DNA from: Rhodosorus marinus
Lineage: Eukaryota > Rhodophyta > Stylonematophyceae > Stylonematales > Stylonemataceae
NCBI GenBank assembly: GCA_029953675.1
Contig: JAMWBK010000005.1
Coordinates: forward strand, 2,933,001-2,997,000
Length of the DNA stretch: 64,000 nucleotides
Reading direction: 5' to 3'
Positions 25,870 through 37,777 of this stretch are shown piece after piece (the stretch's first letter is position 1; every line of letters begins with the position of its first letter). The notes beneath the pieces were generated by a model. That model searched no databases. It was not told the origin of the DNA and saw only the letters and a list, made by a program, of their open reading frames with translations. A program made the position numbers and the translations under genes.

Positions 25870-27979
25870 ATGTCCGCTAGCGATGACAATGAGGATAGAT
25901 GGCTTGGTGCTGACGAGGACCAGTTTTGGAACGGCAGTGATGAGGGCAGCTTGAGTGCAGCGAACCATGCTTGGGCGGATGAACTTGCATGGGGGGAGAA
26001 ATGGAAGGAGCTGGGAATCTCCGATGATGAAGGAAAAATTCTGAGCCTTGTGAGGTCGATCTCGAGGTATATTCGTCGACGACTTATTGCTCCGCGTGAG
26101 AATGATCAGAAAGAAGCCATGGTTGAGGTGAGGAAACCGTAGATTTTGATATGCACGAGGATCCCATCGCTCAACCTTGCTCTTTCGATCTCGACAGGGT
26201 TACCTAACTAAAGATCTTCTTCTAACTGTGAGCTACGACACTGACCTAGATGGATTACTCGAGAAGGTAACGCGGCGGGAGATCGCGGATGTTCTTTTAG
26301 ACACCTTAGCAAGAATCAGACAGTTTGACAACGATCGGGCCACTAACCTCATTCTGGAATCACTCTGCGTAACCTCCATTGCTGTCTTTATCGCAGTCTG
26401 GATCGAAGGGTAAGCGCCGCAATAAAGAAGGAAAGCAGTTTGCGAAGCGCTGACTCCACTTCCATTCTACAGGAAGGAGTACGGCCTGGAAGATTTGTCT
26501 AGTGTCTCGGAAGACATGATTCTCATGATGGGCAGATCGCCTCTTACCGAACCCAAAATGATTGTAGACGAGTTCAAACGTGCGTCTTCGTTCTCAGATG
26601 CCCCGGAAGTAGTGCTGCGACTTGGCTCAGGGTGGCCCAAGCTCAGCGAGATCCTGCTGCGAAGAATGGATGACGACTCCGTAGATAACTGCTTTCCGAT
26701 AATGATGAGCCTCTTCCGTAACAGCATGTACAGCAAGTTCAAGGACAATCCATCAGGGCCTTCACTTTTGGTCATCGGGATTGCCGGCTTCTGCAAGACG
26801 CACCTCAGTACCAAGTTCAGAGACCTATCGGTTCATGAGAAGCTGGTCGATCTCTCTTTCGATTTAATCGCCATAGCCCGCTCTGAGGAGATCGACTCGG
26901 ACGAAAATGGTGGCGTAGCTGGTGACTTGGCGCTTTCGCTCGCTAACAATGGCTACGATGGTTTGATTACGGTCCTACGCCACGCCCAGCAACGTTGCTA
27001 CATGCCGCCGCTTTCCCTCGGAGAGATGAACCTCCTACAGATCGAGCTAGCCAGGTTGAGACCTCAGCAAGCGGACACTAAGATACCAGCATTGCCACTG
27101 TGGAAGCTGAGGAACATCGCATTCTACGCATCGCTGACGCTGGGACCGCTGCGGCCTAAGCTCATTCCAGAGTATGACCTACTGCATCCAGAGATGCTGT
27201 GCAACCAAGTCTCACCGTACGCTTTTCAGCTCCTCGTGGAGAAGCCCGAGAGCTCGAGGATAACCGGTATACGAATCATGAAGATTCTGCTGGAAAACCT
27301 GGGCGAGAAAGGATTCAAACTGTCTTCTGAGAGTCTTCTGGACGGCTTCTCACACATCGCGATAGATCTGGCTAGTTTCTCGTACTCGAGGATGGCAGTG
27401 ACGATCGGGAACGTACTGCACGAGCTCCCCGGCGACAAGAAAGCTGAGGCGTCGTTAGTTTTAGAACTGCTTCTCAAATACGTTCCGCCGGGTATTGAGA
27501 GAGTTCTGCAGATCAAATCGATGGTCAACGAGTCGCAAGTGGTTGAAGAGATAACTCCCCTTTCCAGGATAGCTTTTGCACAGTTCTTGGAGAAGGAAAT
27601 CCACGGGATACGAGATGAGCACACTGAAGAATTGGCTAGGCACATTGTGAAAGGCCCGCTTGATCGCTGGTTGACACCGAGATTGGAGATGATGAAGGAG
27701 ATGGACATCGTCGTGGCCTTCCTCAAGGTTACGTCTTGTATACTCTCCCAAGGATGCCAAATCGAAGAAGCTTCAAAGCTCTGCGAGCTAGTCAGAGCTT
27801 GTTCCTCGCAGTTTGCAAGGTTGACAGAATCAGACATGAGAAACGCGCCAGAGGAAGCCAGAAGGCAGCCCACGCAAGCGAAAGAACGCGAAGCGCTATA
27901 CTTTGCTGCCAAGCAAACGCTGAGTACGTGCGTGGAAGCAATGGAAATAGTGAATTCTCCCTTTCAATTTCAAGCTTGA
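25870..27979 (+). CDS. all-helical protein of unknown function
   Basis: Exons 25870-26127, 26198-26409 and 26473-27979 give 658 residues with canonical splice sites and consistent phases, so the gene is well supported although I do not recognise the family. The N-terminus is acidic (SASDDNEDRWLGADEDQFWN). The remainder is a run of amphipathic helices typical of ARM/HEAT-like superhelices (LLLTVSYDTDLDGLLEKVTR; ADVLLDTLARIRQF; GIRIMKILLENLGEKGF; ASLVLELLLKYVPPGIERVL). No signal peptide, transmembrane segment or catalytic motif is visible. A scaffold or adaptor role is the most one can suggest. Its 3' end is 344 bp from that of the convergent SWI3 gene. Confidence 0.8.
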
Positions 27980-28323
27980 AATTGTGAATAATATCAAAAA
28001 GCGGCTCGTCTGTAACAAGAGTTAGTCTTCATGTACACCTTATCTACATATTTCAGTTAGCAAAACAGACAACAACACCGTGCGGAGTAAGCCTCCAGAT
28101 AGCCTTTCAGACTGCACAAAGGTGCTCCTGAGCTCCTTCTCGGAACCCGTCCTTAAAAAAAAATCAACAAATAGAGGTGATTTCCTTCTTCCCCTGTGCC
28201 CTTGACATCCTCCCATGACAACAGTGACCGCAAAACTGATGATCACGTCCTGTGAATCCGGGTCGCACTAGAATCGACTCTAGCGGTGTTCTCGTCCAGC
28301 TGGAGACGGTCTCTGACGAGTTA
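27980..28323. other. convergent intergenic region
   Basis: These 344 bp lie between two stop codons. A 90-codon open frame on the minus strand overlapping this region (28164-28436) is a shadow of the last SWI3 exon in another frame. Nothing else was seen. Confidence 0.55.
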
Positions 28324-31300
28324 TTATGAATCAAGCCTTGCGTAAGTGGATTTCCCTGGCTGTGTACCTCTTGCTGGAGCAATGGGGATGAATCTGACAT
28401 TTCCTTTGCTCTGATCGAAACGAATTGATAGCACACAATTCGGGTCAGACTAATTGCAAGGTACCGGGCAGGTGGAAGGAAGGCTCTAGGTAGTACTCTT
28501 CACATGGCGAAACAAGCAAAAGAGTCCAAACTCGTGGATATTTGATTCTTCCTACCTCAATAAGCTGAGCACTAGCATCTTCGTCAATGGGCTGAACTGA
28601 CACCATTGGACGGTCGGGGGCGTTCAGCACTACACGAAGCCGGCCTCGATCAACAACAGTCGAATTTGCGACTTTCGAATTGGCTTGGGCAAGCAAGTCC
28701 GAGTATTGCTACGGTGAGAAAAAACAACACGAAGTCAGAACTTATCACATGGGATGAAATCGGTTCATATCTGTAACTGGACTGGGGCTTACCTGATAAC
28801 GCTTTCTTTCAGCACGGTCTTCTTCCTTTCTAGAAAATTCCTTGAGCCTCTCGTAGTGCTCCAGTTTCATCTTGACGGTTTCCAGCTTGGTCTGCATGAC
28901 AATAGAAAAAAGCTTGTCGATTTCTTTAGCTTCCCTCTCGGCCTTCTTTCGACACCGAACAGCTGCTGCAGCGAGAGCAACTGCAGACGAGGCCGTTTCC
29001 ATAGAAGCCTCATCATCAAACTGATGTGGCAATCTTCCCCCGCCTGCAATGGATGCCTCCCTGGCCGACATCCTCTCCAATGCCGTCGCGCTCACCACCT
29101 CAGCGACGCCCTTCTGGAGAATGTCCTGAACCGTCGTATCCTGGGTAATCTGGTCACCCAGGCTCTCAGCCTTTTCCAAAGCCGATGCAGTTGTCCCCTT
29201 GGACACTGATGAAGGCACTGTGGACCCCATAAAGGCCAAATGGGCCATTAACGGATTGTTCATATCCGTAAACGGTAAAGGTTGCCCCGTCATGTCCCTC
29301 AAACCAGTTGCACCGACTCCGTAATCGTTCAAGGAAGCCTCTCTAGGCAGCTTTCCAATATCTTCCTTGAGAAAAGAGTCCTCGATTGGTAGACGAATGA
29401 ACTGCAGCACACAAGCGTCCTTTGATTTTGAACCGACGTGTTCTGCGACTAATTCCCAGTTGTCGCGATAAAGCTCCAGGGCTTCGAGGAGAAGCAGTGT
29501 CTCCGTTTCTGTCCACGATGTGGAATGGTGCCCTTCAACAGTAGACACCGCCGTCATTTGAATGAAGTCTCGAGAGGATATCGACTGTGGGAAGTTGCCG
29601 TCATTGTAGCACTCCGGGCAAAGGTCCATATCTGCCCTCGTCGAGCAGTGAAACCTCATGAGGCTGCAATCGCGTTCACAGCTATCGCAGTGGTACTCAA
29701 CAGCTGCAGCCGCGTCTTCACGATCCCGTGTTAGCCGACTGCCTTCATGACGAGCAAACTTCCCGTTCCTAATGACCGGACCTCCATCGTCGAAAAGCAG
29801 CATTTTCGGTCTCTTCTCTCCGGTCTCCAAGGATAGAGGCAACGGTGCAGGCGGCGGTACAATCATCGGCTGGGGTCTCGTCTGGGGGTCGACACCATGG
29901 TTGATCAGCCCCCAGTGCTCCAGGAACACGTGCACTCTCAAGATCGCGCAGGCGTCTCCGGCCAGATGCCTCCTTGCAAAAGTCGCCGACAGATACTTCT
30001 CCGGCGTTTTCCTCCATGATTCCACCATGAAGTTGCGATACTCTTTGTACACCTTTTCAGTCTTCGATTGATACTTCCCTCGAAAAAACTCAGGAAGCCC
30101 TCTTCGTTCAATGTCATGGACCGCGTGGGGTTTATACCATAGCGCGTACGAGGGTATTCTAATTGGAACCTTTGGTTGTGCCGGAGTGGTGGAAAGGTCT
30201 GCCATTTTCTTCGGCGACGTGAGATTAGCGGCAATGAGCGAAGGGCTCTTTGCGTCTTTGCCTATCTCAAGCTGCAAGTCCTCCTCTCCGTCCTTGGACG
30301 GTTCGATTGCGCTCTCCGTCGCAACGACCTGGGATGCAGTCAATGCTTTGTCATCCTCTTGTTCTTCCATCCTAGTGGTTTCGTTTAGCTTCTCAGAATC
30401 GGCGGAAGCAACAGGAGTCGCGACGACGCCCTCGACATGGACTTCTTTCTCCCCCAAGTCTGTTGGTGCTTCCCTCGTAAGCTTGATTCGTACCTTAAGC
30501 GAACCCGAAGAAATTCCCTGCGCTGTGCCTGGCTCTTCCGCATCTTCATTGACAGCGAGCGAATCCCCTCGCATTTCTTCCTTTCTTTCATCCCCACCTT
30601 CTTGCTTGTTATCAGCTGTACCCTCAGCCGACTTATCGCTCTTTGGCAAGCTGTGGTTCTCCTCCGAATCTGCGGCCAGTACCGCGGAACCCAGTCCAGT
30701 GAAGTCCCCTCCTATATCTCCTGACTTGCTTCTTAAGTTTTCGGAACTGAAAACAGTCTTAGTAGCCTTTTCGATTCCCTTCTCCTCGTCGGCTTCTGAT
30801 ACGGAGTCCAGCTTCCGCTTCCGTGATTCAGTTGTATCCGCCGTTGATTCCATGACATCGGATTCTTCCCCATGTGATGCAATCGTGCCGTCAGCTTCGA
30901 CAACGCTCCCTACAAGCTCCCCCTTTGATCGGGTCGACATGCTTTCGTTTGTGGAACGGCGAGGAGCTGGAATGACGTTGATCCGAAGATCTTCTGGAAC
31001 CTCATAGTCTACTTCGTTCATCCATTCGTTGAAACTGTCAGTATCTTGGATATACCTCATCTGCACATGCCAGGGTCCCTTTGGATTAGGATCTTCCGGC
31101 TCCATGTCGCCCTCAACATCTTCGATTGGGATCCATGAGTCGTAGCAGTCCGGATAGTACCACCAATGAACCTTCGAAAGCATTCCTCGTGTTTCAAGAC
31201 CTCGGCAAAAGTCCTCACCCTCCGTATCCTCGTGTCGTGTACCTTCCGGATCGGGGTAGATAATGTGAGTTGCGGCTGAGGAAGTTGAAACCACGACGCC

Positions 31301-31810
31301 GCGCTTTTTCAGAACAATAGAGCGCAGTTTCGGCTGCATATTCGCAGGGATTGCCCTGGTCAGGAATACTTTTCTCGAGCTCAAAAATCCACCTTGGCTA
31401 AGTGCAAGTTCGACGGCTGCCAGCATTTCAACTAATTGATCCGCTTTATCCGGATTCGACCACTCAAACTTCCGAATCATATTGTCCGCCTTCCACTTTA
31501 GCGCGGCACAGAGGATTGTCTCCAATCCACCATTTGGCTTGGTGTCTCTGAATACGCTACATGGAATCTTCGTCATCACCCGCAGCTCCTCGGCAGACTC
31601 CAAACCCAGCCTCACATCCATAAAGTTCATCATCCTTACCGACAAGAGCAGCAACGATCGAGGTGTGATATCCTTCGAATTAAACCCAAGAATATCATCG
31701 TCCTTGGACTTTATACTTTCACAAACACCGCTCAAGTCATCTCCAGTCCCAAGCTCCTCCCAAGATCTAAGACTCACCGCAACGCTCTTGGCCCGTCGCG
31801 GCGTATCCAT
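28324..31810 (-). CDS. SWI3: SWI3/SMARCC subunit of the SWI/SNF chromatin-remodelling complex
   Basis: Exons 31810-28793, 28708-28556 and 28449-28324 encode 1098 residues. The N-terminal region matches the SMARCC N-terminal module (KVFLTRAIPANMQPKLRSIV, then THIIYPDPEG and VHWWYYPDCYDSWIP). A long acidic, low-complexity linker follows. The SWIRM domain is clear (VPIRIPSYALWYKPHAVHDI; CAILRVHVFLEHWGLIN), then a ZZ-type zinc finger (YHCDSCERDCS; FHCSTRADMDLCPECYNDG) and a SANT domain (TSWTETETLLLLEALELYRD NW). The C-terminal helical region (AAAAVRCRKKAEREAKEID) is the dimerising coiled coil. Domain order is that of SWI3/SMARCC, the scaffold of SWI/SNF. The third exon is chosen because it joins in phase and ends in TAA. 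The ATG is the first after an in-frame TTG-only extension. Upstream DNA is purine-rich on the coding strand. Confidence 0.93.
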
Positions 31811-32533
31811 CTTGCTATTTCCCTTCAGAAGAATAGGAGCTTCTAACTTACTCCTAAACAGAAAAACAAGAAGGCCGAAAAACAACTTGTCTAAGTTCGG
31901 CTTCTATGTCCTACGCCCTTCCCTTCTCTCCTCCTTCCCCGAAAAGTCAAAGAGCACTACAACTTCATAAGCACTTCATCGCCGTTACCCACAATGTAAC
32001 ATTCGCCAACGTTTTTGGCCAACAACAAAGCGCCAAAACGAGAGGGATCATAAAATAGCTACAAAACAAGAAATATTTAGGGAATACAAATCGTCCTAAA
32101 AAGAACTGAGTTTCTGATTCAATCTTTTCCATTTATTAGAGATTGACATTAATGATTAGTCCGTCTTAAAATTTGGTCGGTTTAAGTTGCCTTGGAGGGG
32201 GGCGCTGGTGAGTCTGTGGAATGGACGACACCTTGCAGTAAGTTGTTTGATTACGCTGAGCTCCTAAAAGTGCTTGAATGAGTCTCCCGATGTTCTCTAG
32301 AGCTTATTGTTCCCCCTGAGTAAGTGTTTTCAAAAAAAACATGGTTCGAAAGTGCGGCTCCCAAGTTTGGACGGAAGCACGGCGGAGGACCTGCTCATCC
32401 AATACACCTCGACATGATGAGAGTGAACGCTAGAGGTTCTCGGGTCTCCCGAAAAGGGATCTGAGGGGTTTGTGAAAGACGCGCCCTGTAGAGACTCCCC
32501 TCCCCTCCCATCTGCTGTTAGACTGCTCGTTCA
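31811..32533. other. intergenic region
   Basis: 31910-31945 is CT-rich (purine-rich on the SWI3 coding strand) and is probably its leader. The rest is AT-rich and then mixed, with no gene, repeat or RNA recognised. Confidence 0.5.
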
Positions 32534-33023
32534 TCAGCTCGAATGAAATTTGCCAGCGACGTAGGTCTGTGCTGTTTTCTCTAGAACTTCCAAACTCTGC
32601 TTTATAGTCGCCCTGAATTTTTGAAACGAATTAGAGCGAGCCCGTTCCAGGTCAGACCACTGAATCCTGATGCCATCTGAAACTTGTTTCACCCTCCTAG
32701 GAGACGGAGAACAGCACAATGAAACTGAGGTGAACTCAGGAATAGTTCGATACTCACACGCTGGTTCTTAAGTCATCAAGAATCGATAGATCGTCCTTCA
32801 TTGCGTTCACAGCATCCACTAATTCTTTCAGCCTTAAGGTGGCGTTCTCCACATCCTGCACCAAACCGTCTCGAACCGATTCAGACACGGCCTGGGAATG
32901 CAACAGCGTCAACTCCACTATTCCGTTCGTCCTGGTATGAACACTCCCAAGCAAGGCCGTAATCTCACGAGACAATCTTGCTGTCTGCGCCTCAAGCACC
33001 TCAAGTCTGTCCATACCATTCAT
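32534..33023 (-). CDS. small coiled-coil protein of unknown function
   Basis: Exons 33023-32758 and 32696-32534 join in phase to give 142 residues. The protein is almost entirely heptad-like helix (MDRLEVLEAQTARLSREITA; DVENATLRLKELVDAVNAMK; RIQWSDLERARSNSFQKFRA; IKQSLEVLEKTAQTYVAGKF) with no signal peptide or transmembrane segment. Size and helical pattern are like small subunits of tethering, BORC/BLOC or Mediator complexes, but no family-specific motif is visible and I do not assign one. A second ATG at 33014 is an alternative start. Confidence 0.65.
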
Positions 33024-33696
33024 TACCAGCCACAAAACCACCACACCATTCTCCCTTCCACCAAGTTCACAAGAAACTCTCAAAGGCCTCAGACCATCTC
33101 ACCGCTGGGGCCGCGGCGGCACGTACAAAAATCAGTCTATAGTCCGCTACCTATCCTTCTAAGAGCTTCCCCAAAAGCCTTCCCGAAAACCCCCATCCTA
33201 GTCTCACAATGAAACCGACACTCCTCATCCACATTCCCAACAGAAATCAATCAACTAAGACAGTCAATTTATATTCAATCCATAAAATCAATCATTATTT
33301 CGTGAGACCCCAGCGATGAACGTCTAAAACTTTTTATGGAAAAATATGAAATCTCCAAGGTTCAGGTTGTGAACGTGTGTTTTTTTCCCAGTTTTTGAGA
33401 GATGTTTTTTGCTTGTTTCGCAGCCGTGGTTTGGGGGAGTTTTTTGTCAAGAGGAAGAGTCTTTTTATGTCACTAGATGATGAGTTACTCCACTCTGAGA
33501 TTGGGGAGTGGGAGGGAGTGTTTCCTGTCATGATGGGTAACTCGCTGAATCTGAGTATATAAACGTGATCTGGATTTTTTTTTGGGAAGGGAAGGGGAGG
33601 AGAGGAGGCGGAGGAGGAAGGGGTTCGGCTGAGGATTTTTTTTGGGAAGGTTCTTGTGAGGGGAGTGAGCGTGAAGGGAGGGGGGGAGGGGGAACC
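33024..33696. other. divergent intergenic region with G-rich leader
   Basis: This region separates two divergent genes. 33200-33340 is AT-rich. From 33575 to 33695 the plus strand is purine-rich with G-runs (GGGAGGGGGGGAGGGGGAAC just before the GluRS ATG). No separate gene is supported. Confidence 0.55.
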
Positions 33697-35568
33697 ATGA
33701 GTGCGTTTGTGAATGGACCCGTGTTTTTGAGCCGTGGGCGAGGGTTTGCTGCTGGGTCGAGGAGGCGAGCAGCAAGGATTGTTTGTACGGCGACTCCTCC
33801 AGTGAAGGTTGGGGCTGATGTTGATTCCAGAGTTGAGGCGGGGAAGGCGCTGTCTGCGCAGGGGGTGGAGAGGGTGAGGTTTGCGCCCTCGCCTACTGGG
33901 GCCCTTCATGTTGGAGGTGCGAGAACGGCGTTGTATAACTGGTTGCACGCAAAGGCAAATAATGGGAAGGTTCTTCTGAGGGTTGAGGATACGGATCAGG
34001 CAAGATCTACAAGAGAATCTGAAAACGCGGTTCTTAGGGATTTGAGATGGCTTGGAATTGACTTCGATGAGGGACCTGATGCCATGGGCGGAGAGGCTGG
34101 TCCGTATCGACAGTCAGAGAGAGGTGACATATATGTTGAACTGGCCAATCGATTGCTTGAATCCGGGCATGCCTACCCATGCTTTTGTACAGAGGAGGAG
34201 CTTGACATGAAGCGAAAGCAGGCAGAGGCAGAAGGCCGGCCACCACAGTACGATGGTACCTGGAGGGATGCTGACCCTGCTGAGGTAAAACGCAGGATGG
34301 ATGCAGGAGAAACCTACACGGTTCGGTTCAAGATTCCTGACAATACAACAATAGCGATTGACGATATTGTTCGAGGAGAGGTTGAGTGGGACGCAAACGC
34401 CACTGTTGGAGACTTCATTTTGTTGCGTAGCACTGGAGTTCCAGTCTACAACTTCTGCGTAGCCGTCGATGATGCGCTGATGGGGATCACTACGGTGATC
34501 CGAGCGGAGGAGCATTTGACTAATTCGTTGAGACAGATACTAATTCTGAATGCCCTTGGCTTCCCGGTACCAAAGTATGCTCACTGCTCGTTGATTCTCG
34601 GAAGCGATCGGTCGAAGCTTTCGAAGCGACACGGGGCCACCTCTTGTGACCAGTTCCGACTGGATGGATACCTGCCAAATGCAATGGTTAACTATCTGGC
34701 GCTCTTGGGCTGGAATGACGGTACCACGAAGGTATGAAACCGCTGAAAATTTCAGAGTATTTATGTCTACCATCCATGCCTCCCTTACGTCTTTGCTAAA
34801 CCAGAAATTTCTGCTTCTGTTGACTTCAAAAGGAGTTGTACTTTACACCAGAGGAGGTTGTAGAAAGCTTCGATTTAAATCGCGTTGGACCATCCCCAAC
34901 CATGTTTGACTCGGACAAGCTCATTTGGATCAATGGCCAGCATCTGCGGGCATTGCCCGTGGAAGAACTTGCACCGATGGCAAGGGATCATCTTGTGGAT
35001 CAAGAATTGCTCGACCCGTCCGTAGAGAGCGACTCTGAGCTGAGCATGTTCATTGCGGGCATGTTCCAAGGAAGTATGAGTCTGGTCAATGACGTTGCAA
35101 CAGAGTTTCAAGGTGCCCTGGGCTTCCCAGTTGAGGAATGCATTTCAACTGGAGAGGCAAGTGAGCTGCTGGAAGACGACGGAGGGTTCAAGGTCATTGC
35201 AGAGAGCATTTTGTCGGCGTACGATGCGGGAGAGTTTCCCAACGGGAGCTCTGATGACCACGCTGCGGAATGGAAGGCATGGGTGAAAGCTCTCGGAAAG
35301 GAAACGAAACGTAAAGGTAAATTAGATTGAGCTCGAATCGCCTTGCAAACTGACTCGTCATCCGCCTAATGCTGTTGCTTTCTTACTCTGCTCAATAGGG
35401 AAGAAGCTCTTCCATCCTATTCGCCTGGCCCTAACCGGCAAAATGAGCGGGCCTGATGTTGGGCAGGTGGTGAAGCTCTTGCATATTACCGAAGGGGTCG
35501 CTCCTAACCGCGTCTCGCTCGCGGAGAGAATCGACACGCTGCGGGAGGTGGTAGCAGCGAAATATTAG
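33697..35568 (+). CDS. gltX: organellar glutamyl-tRNA synthetase
   Basis: Exons 33697-34731, 34833-35316 and 35399-35568 encode 562 residues. Residues 1-45 form an Arg/Ala/Ser-rich targeting peptide. The class I catalytic core follows: RFAPSPTGALHVGGARTALY contains the HIGH-type motif (HVGG), RVEDTDQARS the substrate-binding segment, and SDRSKLSKRHGA the KMSKS-type loop (KLSKR). FCTEEELDMKR and the PQYDGTWRD segment are typical bacterial-type GluRS features, as is the all-helical anticodon-binding C-terminus (GKMSGPDVGQVVKLLHITEG). The enzyme charges tRNA-Glu. In plastids this Glu-tRNA also feeds tetrapyrrole synthesis and, after amidation, Gln-tRNA. Plastid, mitochondrial or dual location cannot be decided from sequence alone. 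Confidence 0.95.
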
Positions 35569-37243
35569 ATAAATAGAAGGTGATCATTGAACCCTTGATG
35601 TACTAAACTTTTTCAGAAATGCTCGAAACCTGGGAAACTTGGTTGAACGGCCGGAGCATGTCGTTCACTGTAAGGATACTTGAAACTGAACTTATGGGAC
35701 GGCTCTACCATCCGAGCATCTTGCTGAATCGCTCGCACATGTTGCTAACGCGAACGAGCTGCTTGTTTTCTTCCGAGAAATCGTCAGCTCTATTGTCAGT
35801 TTTGGCATCCCTTTGGAGCGAGCTCATAATCCATAAACTACCAGATTATCGCGATGCGCTGACCTAATATGATGCCATCAGGGCTGCAAGCCTCCCTTTG
35901 AATCCAGGCTACAGCAAGACAGATCATGCTGGCTGTAGAAGGGCACGACGTGACCTATGAACTATGCTTCGTTACCAGCTCTTACTTTCGATGCGAAGCA
36001 TCCCCGAGGAGATGTGAACTTTCGGGACATGTCTGCGCTTATCATCAACGAACTTGGTTACCCTTGTATACAAGAGGACAGCTTAGCAAGCATTTAGGGG
36101 TCTTTAGCAGCGATCACAGTATGTATCCAACAGGCAACAAATCATGGACGAGCGTGTCCAGAGGCCAATGAAATCAGTTCGATAGCCTTCCAGTGGAAAA
36201 CGCTCTGTAGAATCGAGCTCACTTTGTCCACCAGAAGATTTCCAGAATCCACGCATGGATTCCACGTGCGAGGGAAAGGCGTCTGATATTCAGCTGTCCC
36301 AGACGTCCCAAATTAACCCTGACTTCAATGGGACAAAATTTAGCAAGTGGTCAATCAATTAAACCTTCAATTGTGCACTCATTTCCTGCCATGTGTCCTA
36401 ATTTTGATAGAGCGAAAGCGAAGTCGCGAGTAGCAAAATATCCAAAAAAGCCAAAAAAATTGGACTTTAGGTCCTGACGTATATTTTGCCTAATAGTATA
36501 CCTATGACTTATTTTTTCAACCAAACCGTCCTGAATCTAGGACATAATTTCCATTATTACAGAACATTACCTCCCAAAGAATGACATGAGCCTAAAAAGT
36601 CTCGACGGAATACTAACATTCAATTTACCCCCCCTAACCCCTCCCTATCAATGCCAGCAAAGGATATTATCTACCCCTTCCATGATCTCCTATTTCCAGG
36701 TAAATATCATATTTATGAAACATTAAGAAGGATAAATAATCTTATACCCCTAATAAACACTTTCACAAACTTTGTAGAACCATGGGTTTTTTCCACCAGG
36801 GCAGGATAGTTCATATAATACGCACCTGCGCGTCTTTGTCCCCTTTTGAGCAGAATATCTGGGACTGCACGTTCCGAGATGCTTGAGATCAGTAGCGGTT
36901 AAAATTATACTAAAAACGTCATATTTTCGGGAGACTGTTTCTGTGAATGGTAAGCAGTAATGTTTTGCGGCTTTTTCCAGGGGTTGGTTTGTGGATGCAA
37001 ATTGTCCAATAAAGTTTTTGAATTATATATAAAGCACGAACATTGTGAAGTTGGAGGACGGGTAAATTGATCCAATGCGTATCAGCGCGATAACTTGATG
37101 GAGCTTCATAAAATGACTTGGCAGGGAATGGGAATGGTGGGGGAGGTTTGGTGCGGGGGTATCTGATGTGACTGTTTTGAGAGAGCTTTTTTTTTTGTTT
37201 GTCGTTGTTGTATTTGAAGAAGTTTAAAGACTAGATATAAAAC
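35569..37243. other. intergenic region with a possible decayed element
   Basis: 35690-35840 (+) has a protein-like frame (LPSEHLAESLAHVANANELL, then FFREIVSSIVSFGIPLERAH) ending in stops in every frame; it may be a fragment of a dead gene or transposon. 36290-36800 is AT-rich. 37110-37170 is G-rich on the plus strand (runs around GGTGGGGGAGGTTTGGTGCG) and is taken as the PsaO promoter and leader. Confidence 0.45.
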
Positions 37244-37777
37244 ATGGCTTTCCTGTCTGCTGGAGGATTCATCGGTACCAAGTGCCAGGGTCGCGCGATG
37301 TCTTCGTTTGCCGGCCAGAGGGTTGCTGTGAAGAAGTCCCAGAGAGTAGCTAGCGTTACCCAGATGAAGTGAGTTGGATGCCTGTGCGCAATTTTGGAAT
37401 GAAACCGGCTCCTGGAGCACCTAGGCTTCCGGGTTGGCGTTGTTTTTGAGTGATTTGGTGCTGATCTTGGTACTTGTATGTTTAGGTTTGAAATTTCTGA
37501 TGGAGAAGACTTCGATAACAATGGAATTGTCATTCCTCTTTCTATTATTGCATGGGTTGTTCCCTCTTCCATCCCGGCCGGCATTCCTCTTTTCAACGGA
37601 AGCGGCCTGACCCAGGCTTACTGGGCTTCCATTGCCGACAACCTCTCCCGCTATCCCAAGGGCCCTGCGCTGGACGACCCGTACTGGACTTTGATGGTGA
37701 TGTGGCACATCGGAATGTTCGCCTGCTTGATCTTCGGTACTATTGGATACAACGGAAGCAAGAGGAAGAGCTTTTAA
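37244..37777 (+). CDS. PSAO: photosystem I subunit O
   Basis: Exons 37244-37368 and 37486-37777 encode 138 residues. The first ~41 residues form a plastid transit peptide (MAFLSAGGFIGTKC and following basic/Ser segment), with aromatic Phe close to the N-terminus as in primary red plastids. The mature part has two hydrophobic segments (IVIPLSIIAWVVPSSIPAG; WTLMVMWHIGMFACLIFGTI) joined by FNGSGLTQAYWASIADNLSR, in the arrangement of PsaO. PsaO is a nucleus-encoded membrane subunit on the side of PSI that docks antenna complexes. It supports classification as a red alga with nuclear PsaO. The 117-bp intron falls near the transit-peptide boundary. Confidence 0.9.

Noticed and set aside
28164-28436. 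90-codon minus-strand open frame rich in Ser/His
   Set aside because: It overlaps the last SWI3 exon in another frame, starts without a true ATG, and the SWI3 frame joins in phase with a sensible stop.
30111-31007. 298-codon plus-strand open frame, Ser-rich
   Set aside because: It is the antisense shadow of the acidic linker of SWI3, which has clear domains on both sides.
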